From assembly GCA_001600055.1 (NCBI GenBank), contig BCIV01000006.1, forward strand, positions 186,001 to 250,000: a stretch of DNA of 64,000 bases. Direction: 5' to 3'. Position numbers and translations under genes: made by a program. The notes below the pieces were generated by a model, which worked only from the letters and a program-made list of their open reading frames with translations, made no database searches and was not told the DNA's origin. Of this stretch, positions 20,640 to 32,780 are shown one piece after another (the first letter of the stretch is position 1; the number at the start of each line of letters is the position of its first letter). The DNA is from Filobasidium wieringae (lineage: Eukaryota; Basidiomycota; Tremellomycetes; Filobasidiales; Filobasidiaceae).

Positions 20640-23616
20640 ATGTCGGGCTTCATGTGTCAGTTTCATGCGTTTCACTCTATACTGACCTCACCGAAGCTTA
20701 ATTCAAACTTGTTACGGACAGATGATATCGTCATACTATTCTGGAGGGTAGTCATCAACCTGTTCTTCAGGGAGATTAGGTCAGTATTTTCTCTTAGTTG
20801 TGTACGTCATCTCTGCTGAACCGTAGATCTCGCTGCTCCCAGACCTCGAGGAACTTTCAACATTCCCAAAGACGGTCCCGTGATTTTCGTCGGAGCACCT
20901 CATCACAACCAGGCAAGCCGAATATGTCGTCTTCAGAACCCTGTACCTAGAAGTTAATATTGTTGATTCACTCAGTTCCTGGATCCCTTATTGTTGTCGT
21001 CGGAAGTGAGAAGAGAAGGACCCAGACGAGTGGCTTTCCTGGCTGCTGCTGCAGTGAGTGAACCGGTATTTGAGCGAACGCGTGGAAGGTACTGATCCGT
21101 CCGGCGACTCCACAGAGTATCAAGCGATTATTCGTTGGAGCTTTTATTAGGATGCTTGATAGTAGTACGTACTACCAAACATCCCATTCAATGAGAATGG
21201 TCAAGCTGATACTCGGATCCCCACAGTCCCTGTAACCCGAGCAGCCGACTTAGCTAAATCCGGTTCAGGCAAAATCTACATCAAATCGGACGACCCTCTC
21301 CGAGTACTCGGAATCAAGACCAAATTCCTTACGCAGTGTCAAGTCAAAGGTCAACTCGTTCTTCCCAAACACGTTAGTTACGCTCAAGGAGAAATCGCCG
21401 AGATCATCAGTGATACGGAACTTCGACTTTCGAGGGAATTCATCACTACTGGAAAAGGTGGTGCTTCGGACGTCAAGGCCACTCACAAGGTTATCCAAGA
21501 GAATGAGAATGCGAAGCAACAAGGGGAAGAGGGGTTGGCTTTCAAGGCATTGCCTTATGTGGATCAACATGAGGTTTACGGACACGTTTACAAGAGGTTG
21601 AATGAGAATGGGACGATCGGGATCTTCCCTGAAGGAGGAAGTCACGATCGACCTGATCTTCTTCCTCTTAAGGCGGGAGTCAGTGTTATGGCTTTGGGAG
21701 CCATGTCCCAGAACCCCAATCTCAAAATCAAGATCGTTCCTGTTGGACTGTCGTACTTCCACCCCCACAAATTTAGGTCGAGGGCTGTAGTGGAGTTTGG
21801 AACTCCTATTGATGTGCCTAGGGAGTTGGTAGGGATGTTTGATCAAGGAGGAGCAGTCAAGAGGGATGGATGTGGGAAGCTATTGGAGCTGATTCATGAT
21901 GGGTTGAAGGCGGTTACGATCAGGACACCAGATTTCGAGACCTTGATGGTCAGTTCAGTCGTTTGACGCTTACCATGTTGAACCTTGTTTGATGGGGCAT
22001 ATCTACAGGTCGTACAAGCTGGGCGAAGATTATACAAGACTCCGGGCCAGCACTGGACTTTGGGTCAAGTAGTGGAACTCACCAAGCGGTTCATCGAGGC
22101 ATACCAAGCCTATCGAGACGAACCCCGTGTCATAGCACTCAAAGACAAGGTCATGCATTACAATCGAAGGCTACGCGACTTGGGCCTGAAAGACCATCAG
22201 ATCGAAAGAGCGACCACTCAACGGAAATTGAGGAATTTGGTCTTGCTAATCTATCGGTCCGGGTTGTTGTTGGCTTGGGCGATCTTGGCTTTGCCTGGAG
22301 TCATCACACATGCACCAATTTTCATTCCGGCCAAGATGTACAGTAAAGTCAAAGCCAGGGGTAAGCTTCACAAGCGATCATCGCGTCTGCTTGGTCTAAC
22401 CAGATTCCGAACACACAGAGGCTTTGGCTGCGTCTGTCGTAAAGATCGCTGCGCGAGACGTCATCGCTACCTGGAAGATTCTCTTCTCTCTCGCTGCTAC
22501 CCCTGCACTCTACATTATCTACGCTGTACTCGCTACCTGGCTTGCATGGAGGAATGGCGCTTCACCTATGCTCGTCAAGTCAATGCCAGCCATCATTTTC
22601 GTGGTCATGCCTTTCTTCGCTATGAGTTCGCTCAAATTTGGAGAGGCTGGAATGGACGTTTTCAAGTGACTACCTTCCTCTTCTGATATTGTTTTTCGAG
22701 ATGACTCACGTGTGTCTCGGTATAGATCTCTACGACCTCTGTTCCTATCTTTGCTCCCTGGAAGTCAAAAAGAGCTTGAACACCTGCGCACAACCCGGGC
22801 ATCGTTAGCAAATGAGCTGTCTGAGTTGATCAGTAAGTCCTCATATCTGGTCGTTGGGACGCGAGACTGACGTATGGTCCTCTTAGACGAATTTGGTCCT
22901 AAACTTTGGGTCAACTTCCACCAAGTGAGTGGTTCTCAATCAGATATTGGTTACCAGAGCTCATTCGTCCCATCTCTAGTCTCGATACCGCCCAGCCGCG
23001 TCCGTTCCGCAAAGTGGAGAGGCTCCCGGTCTTCTGTACCGTAAAGGCGACAGCGTGGATTCGTCTGTCTTGTCTCACCCCATGCTTTGGCTCGACGAGC
23101 GAATCTTTGGTGAGTTACATGTACCCTTTGTGCGAAGGCAGTACTGTTATTTACGGCGATACCGGTCCAGGCTGGAGTCAGAGCGCTGTCAAAGGTCCAA
23201 ATGCCTGGAACGCAACGTCTCGAAGCGAGTATGGCAGCCCCCCTCTCTCGCCGACCGAGTCGGATACCGAAGACATGGGCGGAGCCGATGTGGATTATGA
23301 CGATGTCCTTGCTATCATCGATACCAGACGGCCAAAGAGTGACGCGCGGGAACGAGCCGACGGCAGTAATGGTTCATACTCCGCTCGATCCACTTCGAAC
23401 ACGCGTGATGCTGCTAGAGGAACAGTCATTGGCGACAATGATAGAACTCAACATCCGGACTTGCACCGAAGAGCACCGAGGGAAAGGACTTCAAGCTTGA
23501 GGGCGTCCATAAACCTTGGCCAATTGCGCGATGCAACTTCGGAAGGTCACGATCAACCGTTTGAGAACGTCTCTTCTACACTGAATGCTTCGGCAACAAA
23601 AGGAAAAGCTGACTGA
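20640..23616 (+). CDS. sct1: Glycerol-3-phosphate acyltransferase (Sct1/Gat1)
   Basis: Twelve exons: 20640-20655, 20722-20779, 20843-20912, 20976-21053, 21116-21164, 21227-21948, 22009-22360, 22419-22665, 22726-22832, 22887-22924, 22980-23109 and 23171-23616, giving 770 aa. The third intron is GC..AG. Acyltransferase motifs: PHHNQFLD (catalytic His46-x4-Asp51), FPEGGSHDRPDLLPLKAG and IKIVPVGLSYF. N-terminal hydrophobic segment (VILFWRVVINLFF), two or more C-terminal membrane segments (LLLAWAILALPGVI; YIIYAVLATWLAW), then an acidic Ser-rich tail. Sct1 acylates sn-1 of glycerol-3-phosphate in the ER, the first step of phosphatidate synthesis. The short first exons were set by matching FFREIRPRGTFNIPKDGPV to the family. 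Confidence 0.92.
20913..20975 (+). other. GC-AG intron in sct1
   Basis: Exon ends ..CAG and the intron starts gcaagc, ending cactcag. Splicing restores the catalytic HHNQ/FLD motif exactly. No usable GT donor is nearby. Confidence 0.8.
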
Positions 23617-23825
23617 GCGAGGGGATGTTAACATGGAGAAGGTAGCAGCATTTGAAGGTGTTTCACGAAGCGTATGAGTGTATGACAGTGACGAAATGTA
23701 ATGGGGCGTATTCGTAGACCGGCAATGTACAACTATGCATATTCCAGTTTCATATAGCATATCTAGATCTCTTCCCTGATCGTCGGTCGTTCGTAATGAT
23801 ACATGCTGACAGCTTGTTTTGTTGC

Positions 23826-25479
23826 TCATACAGTCAGTCGGTTCAACTTCAAGAACATCTCCTTCCTCTTGACTCGCTCCTTCTTCTTCTGCTCCCGCTT
23901 CAGCTTGGCGGGATCGATCTCAACCCTCCATCGGTCGTTGACAACATCAAACTGACCACCGGCCTTCTTTGCCATCCTCGCAATCCTGGACCTCTCAAAC
24001 AAGGCATTCTCGTAATCCTTTTCAGCAGATTCTCGAACCTCCTTGCTCGTTCGCGCGCGGACTTTGACACCACCCAACCCAACCTGCGAAAGAATGGGAG
24101 AGATTCCAGAATCCTTTCCAGCGGCTTTCCAATCCTGTACGATCTTCCTCGCATATCGCTCCTTCTCATCCTTCTCAGCTTCCCTAGCTAGATTCCAACT
24201 CTTCGTTGCCTTTGCTCTGGAAAATCTTGGTGACAGTTCCTCGGAAAGGTACAGAGGCATCATCGTGTCCACCTCAGGTGCTAACACCGAGATGCCCTCC
24301 GCGCCTGACGATTTGGATGTCTTCGGGTTGAGGTTCGCGTTGATATATGCATCGGAAATGCTTCGAGGGAGTTTGTTGACAGGGGCTCGGGAAGAGGTAG
24401 CAAGGGGGACGGTCTCTGGCTTGGACCAGATTTCAGAAAGGGGAGCTAAGCTTAAAGTGGTTTGTTCGACAACTTCGCTCTTGGTGTCCGTCGATAAAGC
24501 TGAAGCAATAGCAAACCGAGGTGTCATCAGTACATGCTCGATCGGCCCTCTCGCTGTAGCACTCACGAAGAACCTCTTGAGCCTTATCAAACGATGGCCA
24601 AGGAATAGGAATCAAGTTGTTTTCTTCATGCCTTTCGTACTTGCTAGGATCAGCCGCGTTGATCTGTCCGGCGGCATATCGATTGTAACGGTAGACCCGA
24701 AGATTCTTGTCCCATACGGGTTTGGAGGTGGCTATCCTGTTTGCAAACACGCTGTTTTTGTGGACATCACTAAAAGGTCAGCAAAGTCGATAACCACCAG
24801 AGAAATAGTTGAATGGCTAACCTGTCGTTACCAGCCTCAGAACCCTGATCGATGCACAAAGATACGTTGGAGTAATGAACAGGTCGACTAATGTTGATGA
24901 AGTTACGTTGACCGGCAAATTCCCTCCTTTCATTCTCAGAGGCACCTTCCGGGATTTCTCGCAGAACTTGATTAGCTTTTTTGTACTGTCAGGGAGTACA
25001 GTAACGAACTTGTCAATATCGCATGACTTCAAGAAGGATCGAAACCCGGTTACTTACGGTAACATCATTCAATTTCAAGGTGTTCCTCTCCAAATCGATC
25101 GCGGTGACTCGGTGAATCTTCCATCCTCCGTCAGCGTTCTTCTGGTTGACAAACTTGTCTTCCTTCTTTCCGACCAACAAACGGACGTAATCGCCTTGAC
25201 GGATGTTCCATCGCGCTATTCTGTCTTTCGGCTGGACAAACTTCTTCTGGGGCATGACCCGGGGCGAGAACCTGTACAGATCCAGAACAACTCAAATAAG
25301 TTTGTGTTGTATTGTACTGATTAATAGCTGGAAACACGAACCGCCCCGTGAACTTATGAGGAACAGTGCTCTTCAGGTGATGCAACCCTGTGAGGTATTA
25401 GTAGCTAGAAATGAGCCGCAGTTCCCGCTTTTCGGCCGAGGTGGGATTCCTCACCTTTTGGGAGAGGAGTGGCAGACAT
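23826..25479 (-). CDS. Mitochondrial large-subunit ribosomal protein uL24m (KOW)
   Basis: Six exons, 5' to 3': 25455-25479, 25342-25387, 25058-25271, 24822-24985, 24567-24769 and 23826-24499, giving 441 aa. The KOW-type core reads IRQGDYVRLLVGKKEDK, then GGWKIHRVTAIDLERNTLKLND. The following RNA-binding part contains NFINISRPVHYSNVSL. A long charged C-terminal extension ends in a Lys/Arg helix. This is the uL24m family (yeast Mrpl40), which binds 23S-like rRNA near the exit tunnel. It faces the uL16m fusion gene across 246 bp. Extension length is typical for fungal mitoribosomal proteins. Identity is good; the first two small exons are less certain than the rest. Confidence 0.87.
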
Positions 25480-25725
25480 GATGAGGGTTGATGAGAACGA
25501 TTCCCGTAGGTATACTGTTACCGAGCACGACAATTGTAGACGACCATCAAGATCTTGTTGAAAGCACCTGATTTCCTGCTTTTCCCAAAAAAGGCGCAAG
25601 CGGATAAGCGCGATATTGTAACGAGTCAAGGTCGTTCAAGTCATCTGAATAGCTCAGTTATATAATCCCTCAAGACAGCTCAGAACTCTCGTATAGCCAT
25701 ATCTTCAAGCTAGATTATAGACACG
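25480..25725. promoter_or_regulatory. Shared divergent promoter of uL24m and uL16m-BCAT genes
   Basis: 246 bp between the start codons of two genes whose first products belong to the same mitoribosomal subunit. Co-regulation is an inference from this layout. Confidence 0.6.
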
Positions 25726-28504
25726 ATGCTTCGCTCAAGTATACTGTCTAATTTGAGCCACGTCAGGTCTACTACCAGGCTCTCAGCTTCGATCGCGCGA
25801 CCTCTCATTGCTGCTGCACCTGTAACTCCTGCAGCATGGCAGATCAATTCCCAGCAACAGCGAATGAGGTCCCAGTTGGCTCCTAGAAGGACAAAGTATA
25901 GGAAGGCTCACAAGGGTCGAGTTGCTGTAAGTCGAGGCCGTTGGTCATGACGTCAACAAGGCTGCAAGCTAAATATATTGTTCTTTCTCTGCTCACAGAT
26001 CCCTACCGGTGGATCAACCAAGGGAACAACCCTGCAACTGGGATCTTATGGTCTTCGTCTCCTTTCTTCGGTCCGTTTGACGGCGAAACAGCTGCAATCG
26101 GCTGAGGTTGCCGTGAAGAGGAAGATTAAGGCGGTCAAGGGTGCCGAATGCTGGATGAGGGTCTTCCCTGACGTACCTGTCTGTGTAAAGGGAAACGAGA
26201 CACGAATGGGTAAAGGGAAGGGAGCATTTGAATACTGGGCTTGTCGGTGAGTCACTGCGTCAAATCAGCGAGGACTATAAGTTGAGCAACTGACATTGCA
26301 AGATCTCAGTGTACCTCACGGGAAAGTTGTGTTCGAAGTTGGTGGTGGTGGAATTCGAGAAGAGATTGCCAAGGAAGGTTTGTCATTACCTGTCAGCCTA
26401 CCGATAATCGCGACATCCGCTTACCTGCTCCTTGATAACACAAAAGCTCTCAGACTAGCATCTGCCAAGCTGCCCGGCCCAACGGAATTCATATCCACCT
26501 CCACCCCTCCCAGACTCGGTAGCATCGCCGATGCCACTAGCATCTCCGCTTCACTTCCTCGATCTTCCACCGCTGCTGGACTAGCTCCTGCTGGCCTTCT
26601 CTCTTCCGGTGCCCGGCCGGAGATGGGCGGTTCTGTACTGAGCGCGCTTCAGGGTGTCAGGGCTAAGTCGACTTTTGCTGGTGCCCAGAGGCAGGATCCT
26701 ATGACTGGGGAAGTCATCAGTCTTCCAGATTTGGATGTGAGTTCTTGTCTGAAAGCACTTGCCTCTGATTGCCTAACCCCCTTTTTTTCCCTATTAGGCG
26801 TCGCTTGTCAAGATCACCGAAACCTCTACCCCTAAAACTCCTCTCGCCCCTTCGAAGCTTGTTTTCGGAAAGACGTTCACGGACCACATGCTTCAGGTCG
26901 ATTGGAACAGCAACACCGGTTGGGCTGAACCGGTGATCGAGCCTTGTGAGTACGAAAGTAAACACATCAGGTAGCTCAACCGCTGATCTGCTGCTGATTG
27001 AAGACGGCCCCCTGAGCTTGGACCCTTCGTCCGTTGTGTTCCACTATGCGTTCTGCCTGTGAGTTGACACATAGTCTGGTCATCATGAAACCAAGCGCTA
27101 AAGAAGACGTCCGTCTCGTTAGATTTGAGGGAATGAAGGCGTACCGATGTGAAGACGGTACCATCAGATTGTTCAGGCCAGACATGAACATGCACCGAAT
27201 GAACCGAGTCAGTCCCGATCGGTTACGCTGAGCTTGATCACATCGATACTAATCGTTTTAAGGACATAGACGGCGGCTCGTATCGCTCTTCCTACCTTTG
27301 ACGGCGAGCAGCTTACGGAACTCATTAAGAAGCTTGTCCTCAAGGATTCGAGGTGGATCCCTGGCGAGCCTGGGTACTCTCTGTACATCCGTGGGTCTTT
27401 GGGAAGCGCTCGAACATCTTGGGGCAACGAACTTATTACCGTTTCTGCCAACAGGACCCACTTTGATCGGAACTCAGAGTGCTTTGGGTGTTCATCCCAG
27501 TAGTGATGCAAAGTTGTTCGTCATCTGCTCTCCCGTGAGTACAAGTCATCACCATTACGCATGCCTAAATTAGAGCTGATTTGAATGCATCCTGCATACC
27601 AGGTCGGACCCTACTATGCTAGTACGTACAAATATTCCCGACTATATCGGCATCGTGGCTTACCGATCCGAATTTTTCGCTGTAGCTGGATTCAAGCCTG
27701 TCTCGTTGCAAGCCACCACCAAGTACGTTCGTGCTTCTCGAGGAGGAACCGGATCGTTCAAATTGGGAGCCAAGTGAGTTAGACCCGAAGAAATTTATAT
27801 AATTCGGAGCGCTGGCTGACTACTATCGTTTTGCTTCCTACAGCTACTCGCCGGGAGTCATGCCCCAGCTCGAAGCCGCTAAGCAAGGATACGCTCAGAA
27901 CCTGTGGTTACACGGACCTGAGCATTACTTGACCGAAGTTGGGACGATGAACTTGTTCGTTGTCATTGAGAATGAAAAGGGACAGACCGAGCTCTTGACT
28001 CCTCCTTTGGAGGATTTGATCCTGCCCGGTGTCACTCGTGATTCGTACGTTCCTACTGCTTCGATATGCGGTCAGTTCTGAGCTTACCCGAATTGGTAAA
28101 TCGGGTTGATAGCGTTCTGACCATTTGTCGAGAACACGCCGCTGGGAAGACTGTCATCGAGGGCCTTCCTGAGTCAAACTTTGTCGTTTCCGAAAGACAT
28201 ATGACTATGCCTCAATTGGTCGAGTTGCAGAAGCAGGGCAAGCTCAAGGAGGTCTTTGGAAGTGGAACTGCTGCTATCGTTAGCGCTGTTAACAAGTAAG
28301 TCCCTTCTGTCCTGACTGGTCGTAGAGTATGTGGCTGATCTTGTTGTTGCGGGATTTAGCATCGGATACGAGGGTACCGATATTCCCGTCCCTGTAGGCC
28401 CATCCGGTCTGGGTCAGATTGCCCAAGCTGTATTGGACCGTATTCAAGCCATCCAGACGGGAAAGATCGAGCATGAATGGAGTGTGGTGGCCGGTAAGGC
28501 TTAG
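25726..28504 (+). CDS. Fusion: mitoribosomal uL16m and branched-chain aminotransferase
   Basis: Fourteen exons: 25726-25926, 25999-26246, 26310-26377, 26447-26736, 26798-26945, 27004-27058, 27123-27207, 27270-27390, 27455-27534, 27603-27621 (19 nt), 27686-27773, 27844-28044, 28113-28295 and 28360-28504, giving 643 aa. Residues ~1-50: mitochondrial presequence. About 51-200: uL16 ([46 protein letters not shown]). About 199-266: a Ser/Ala linker. About 267-643: class IV PLP aminotransferase ([46 protein letters not shown] with the PLP Lys, [13 protein letters not shown]). Exon 4 carries both the uL16 end and the linker with no stop. In-frame Met232 (ATG at 26623) starts a presequence-like stretch. 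BCAT ends valine/leucine/isoleucine synthesis. Fused or internally initiated products are both possible. Confidence 0.85.
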
Positions 28505-28749
28505 AGAATGTAAGGAAGAAGATGAAAGAGGCGTTGTATCGAATAGTTGAACATGGCACATCCGAACTATATGTTGATTTTTGCTTACGGCATCGCGATT
28601 TCTGTTTACAAAGTCGAGATCGTTCTTTACCATCTTTTGGTCGAGCTTCTCGAATTCGAGCCTAGTTGAGCGATTCATCTGTTCCTCTTCAACGTCTGCA
28701 TCGTCGTAGATGGAGAACAATTAGAAGTAATTAGAGGTCCATAGACATC

Positions 28750-31175
28750 ATGAGTCAAAAACAGCGTTTGCCTCTCACGCCTCGTGCCAACCGAGCGAGA
28801 AGCCACAGCACTCACATTCGGGAAATCATCAACATTGACGACACGGACGATGAAGTCATCTTGGTATCCACACCAGCTAAGAGACCTAGAAAGGCTATCA
28901 GAGGATCAGGAAATTCGAAGGACCCAATCTGCTTGTCCGACTCTTCTGGTGGAACAATCAGACCGGTTAAACAGAAACGGAAACTCATAACAAAGCAAGA
29001 ACCCCTCAGTCAACGCAGTAATCCTTTCCTCGACGAACCTCTACCGGCTTCCGCAGAATCGAGAAACTCTCCTATACCTAGTTCCGATCCTACCGAACGA
29101 AAGACTCCATTGTTTCAGAGCTCCGGGTACAGCTTAGCGGAAGGGACGTGGAGCCGTCCTTCGCAGAGAACCCCGTCGAAACCGGTTGAAGTGAGTTGCG
29201 TATACAGGGTCGGCTTTACTCGAGGCTGATAGTAGAAATTTAAAACTTCAGCCCGAATTGAGGAAGTTTGATTTCGCTGCAGAGTTTGAGAACTTCGAAT
29301 GGGATGTCGAGAACAATGAGAACCCGAACAGTCTGACACCAGAGGAGTTCGATCCCGATCAAACGATCGTTCCGCCTGTCGAAACGGTTGAATCTTCGGT
29401 AGCCAACGGAGTTCAAGAGACTTTCGAAGAGACAGTTACCGTGCCTCCAACAATATCGAAAGCGCAGGAAAGGGTAGCGGAGATCTTGGCGAACCTCGAG
29501 GAACAGAAACGGATACGAGCCGAACAGGCTGCTCGACTGACCGAATCGGATTCGGACAGCGATGATTCGGATCTCTTTGCAGATTTGGGTACCGTTCTCA
29601 AATCTGCAACCAGAGTGCTTCCACGACTCCAGCCGAAATCTCTTAGGGTTCTACGCTCAGAGACCCCCCACACCCTCCCAAAGGCGGGGAAGAAGCCGCC
29701 ACCCGCAGACGTCAAATTACCAGATCTCGGTATCAAGCAGCAAATTCGAGAGAAGGAAGACCGGGAACGTGCTCTTCGGAACATTCAGCGGGAGCAGGAA
29801 GTGCAGAAAGCGATAAGCCCTGAGCCTGTGCAAGAAAAGCGAATTGACCCGGCCGATTGGATATACTATGATTCGCTGGACAAGGATGAAGCAGCGAGAA
29901 AAGATGACGGACGATGGCTAGGCTTGTGGAATGAGCTTAGAAGAGAGGAAGTGTTGGGTTCCGATCGGGTTCTGGCTTTAACGGAGGAAGTTGAATTAGC
30001 CTTGCGGGAGTTGACGGGATGGGCTTCCTTTCCGCTTTATCGCATACTATACAAGATGTGGATACAGCCTCAACGGTTTGCCGTGGATTTGCACAACTTG
30101 GAAAAGCTCGCGATTATCGGTACGTTCTTGCTGGAAACCCCGTCGGCACTGTCTAACATATAGCTATCCTTTGACAGCCAACATGTCTCTTGACTTCAGT
30201 TCGTCGCAAGTCATAATGAACGCGCAACGATACCTTCGGAGAGTCCTGCCCGACATGTCGATAGACGCAACGACGTTGCAAAAGCGGTTATTGGGTGTGA
30301 TCGCCTCTAACTCGCGTAGCCGGGACGAATGGCTGGAGCAAGCGGCAGCTTGGCAACGCAATCTGAATGGCATGACTGTTCGGAACTCAGAAATTTACTG
30401 CTTGCTAGTCAAACTCAGCACGGATCAGCCAGTAGATGTTGTGTATCGAATTAACAGCCTTCTGAGCAGAAACACACCCCGAGATCAACTACAAACATTC
30501 AACGCGCTTGCGGGATTTGTTACATCGAAAACAAAGATATCTTGGGAAATGAAGCGGCGGGTACTTGAGGTGCTGAAAGGTTGCAACTCGTTGCAATCCT
30601 GGCTTTGCATTAAACTGCTTGTTCCTGATTTAACAATCTGCGACAACACTCAACTCGAGAAGGAACCGCATCCAGAGCTTCTTTACAAGCGTCTGCAAGC
30701 GGAAGACATTCCCCTTTACACATTCAACCCGGACGATGACGAGGAGTGGTTCAGCTTTCTTGATGAGCAGGTGCAAATCCTTGGCTGTTACTTGCGAGAC
30801 TTATGCGTCAAGCTAGGACCGGTGATTGAAGCAAGAGGAAACGTAAAAGGTTGTGTCGAGACTCTTGAAACAGAGATGCAGAAGCTCTTGTCACTGACGA
30901 AGCGAGCTGGATATCATCCGGTGCTCGCACAAGCCAACAGCACAGTTTCGACGATACAGACGGGGTTGGCCTTCCAAAGCAAAGAGCTTCTCCGTAAATT
31001 GGCGTTCGGCCAAGCGAGCATCACCCGCTTTCTCGTCCCTCCTGAGTCTGCAGGAACTTTGCGTAGTACCTCCCACAACATTCCGCCAGCTTCAGCGGCA
31101 GCCAAGAATACGGCCCCGAATACCCCGCTTACAGGAAGGCCAAGACCTAAAAAGAAAGGCCATATAACGACATGA
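28750..31175 (+). CDS. Nuclear-type protein with tandem SUMO-interaction-like motifs
   Basis: Three exons (28750-29190, 29252-30119, 30178-31175) give 768 aa. I do not recognise the family. The N-terminal third is basic and disordered, with two candidate SUMO-interaction motifs about 35 residues apart: DDEVILVSTP near residue 37 and DPICLSDSSGG near residue 57. Basic clusters (KRPRK, KQKRK) could be nuclear signals. The middle holds an acidic Ser/Asp run and a coiled coil rich in Glu/Arg/Gln. The C-terminal half, from about residue 340, is helical and probably folded, ending in a basic tail (RPRPKKKGH). A role in SUMO-linked DNA repair or in Smc5/6-type complexes is a guess from layout only. 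Confidence 0.7.
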
Positions 31176-31283
31176 CGAGTTTGATGATTTATTATGCTTA
31201 TCGATATGATTACGTTGGGTACATTGTTTGCGCATGTTACGCAACGCGTCGCCGAGCCGACCTTTTCGCTTTCGTTCCGGTTG

Positions 31284-32527
31284 TCACAATCGGGAGCGAA
31301 CCTCAGGACCCTCGACGTCGAGCAATTTTCCCAAAGCATCCCCCTTATCCCTCCATGCTCCTAGTCTCCACATGAACACGTTCAAGAACCATCCCGTCAA
31401 TCCCCATATTTCTAAATTCGGACCAGTACCTGTCGCAGAGGAAGCGGATTGAACGTCCTTTTCCGGTTTATGGTAGTCCTTAAACGCCGTTTCTCGATTT
31501 GAAGAGGTGGCAGCACCGTCTAGTCCTTCATGAACCTGTCCAGACAGTGAAATAGGCTTTGTTTCCGGTGGTGCGGAAACGGCAAGATCGTCCGTAGCGA
31601 CCACTCGGTACGCCCATTCCCCTCGAAACAATCTCCATTCGAATCGGCTCCTTGCTTCCTCGGGAGGCGCATCAGCCAAAAGAGCATGAAGCGGTACAGG
31701 CAAGATGTTCAGCACTTCTTCTGGGGAGATGGTCAGAGAAGCCAGGTTCAGGGGTTCCACGCTCCCGCCCGTCGTGATGTATCGTTGGTCCGGCCGAGCA
31801 CTTGCATGTATATAGCCCTTCAGACAGTCAATGGCTGAGCGAGCAATCCGTCTGAAATGTTGCGCGATTTCTGATTACTCACCACGAAAACATGAACAAG
31901 CAAACCTCCTAAGCTAATCTCAGGGTCTCCTAATTGACCGAGGTACTCGACTTGTTCCGGGTGGATACCCAATTCCTCCGAAGTTTCTCTCAGAGCCGTA
32001 TCATATAACGACTTATCGTTCTGAAATAGTAAACAGGATAAGATGAATCACCGTATTCTGCAAGACAAGGTGCATATCCGAGACGTACAGGATCTCGTTT
32101 ACCCCCTGGAAAGCTTGAACCCGCTTTGTTCAGCTCGAACATTTCCGGTAGGAGCAATACTGACTCACCTCACTTCACCCGCATGCATCCTCATATGGCC
32201 TGCTCTTACTTGAAATAGTATGCCAGGAATGCTATCATCGTCCTCTACTCCATGAGCCGTGTGCGAGGACGATTCGGGAAGATCGATTCTTCGAAAATTC
32301 GTCAATCCCAGCAGGACCGCCGCTTCTCTAGGCTTGTTACCGTTTTTAGAGTCTGTTCCTTTCTTAGAATTGATCTCGGCCACCCTATCGCTGTCGCCTT
32401 TATACAAGTATTGGTTGGTCCGGATGTCATAGCTGACAGATTTAGGGGGATGGCTCGTGTTCAATATCTCCCGTATCCGCTCGATCGATCGCCTAGTGAA
32501 GGGCTTGAAGAGCTCGGTGTGTCTCAT
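31284..32527 (-). CDS. pcd1: NUDIX coenzyme A diphosphatase (Pcd1/NUDT7 type)
   Basis: Four exons, 5' to 3': 32169-32527, 32089-32113 (25 nt), 31883-32020 and 31284-31817, giving 351 aa. Splicing assembles a Nudix box from three exons: FPGGKRDP, NDKSLYDTALRETSEELG. The NUDT7/8 pattern GGKRD..D..8..RE..EE.G is kept, and REAAVLLGL and VRAGHMRMHAGEVS lie just upstream. This subfamily cleaves CoA and its oxidised or acyl forms into phosphopantetheine and ADP derivatives. The C-terminus does not end in an obvious peroxisome signal (..EVRSRL). Convergent with the preceding gene, about 108 bp apart. Confidence 0.88.
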
Positions 32528-32780
32528 TTGATAGGTTGCATAGGCCGAGAGCGGTCGTGCATATAACCATCTTCGACAAACATGTCGAAAGAGGCCCCAT
32601 AGGTAAGCTATAAGCTACAAGTACTAAGCGGATGCTGATATGCGTATTACCGCTATGATGCGCATATAACCGGAGCCGAACGACGTCGACACTAGCGATC
32701 CTAGCGACTAGGATCTACGGTCTGCATTTGTACATTCTTGAAGTATCGCTACAAGTCGTCATGTATTGTGATCGTTACCT

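Noticed and set aside
28289..28720. 143-codon minus frame beyond the BCAT stop
   Set aside because: It starts with TTG after a stop, overlaps the last BCAT exons, and has no family features; most likely a shadow plus 3' UTR.
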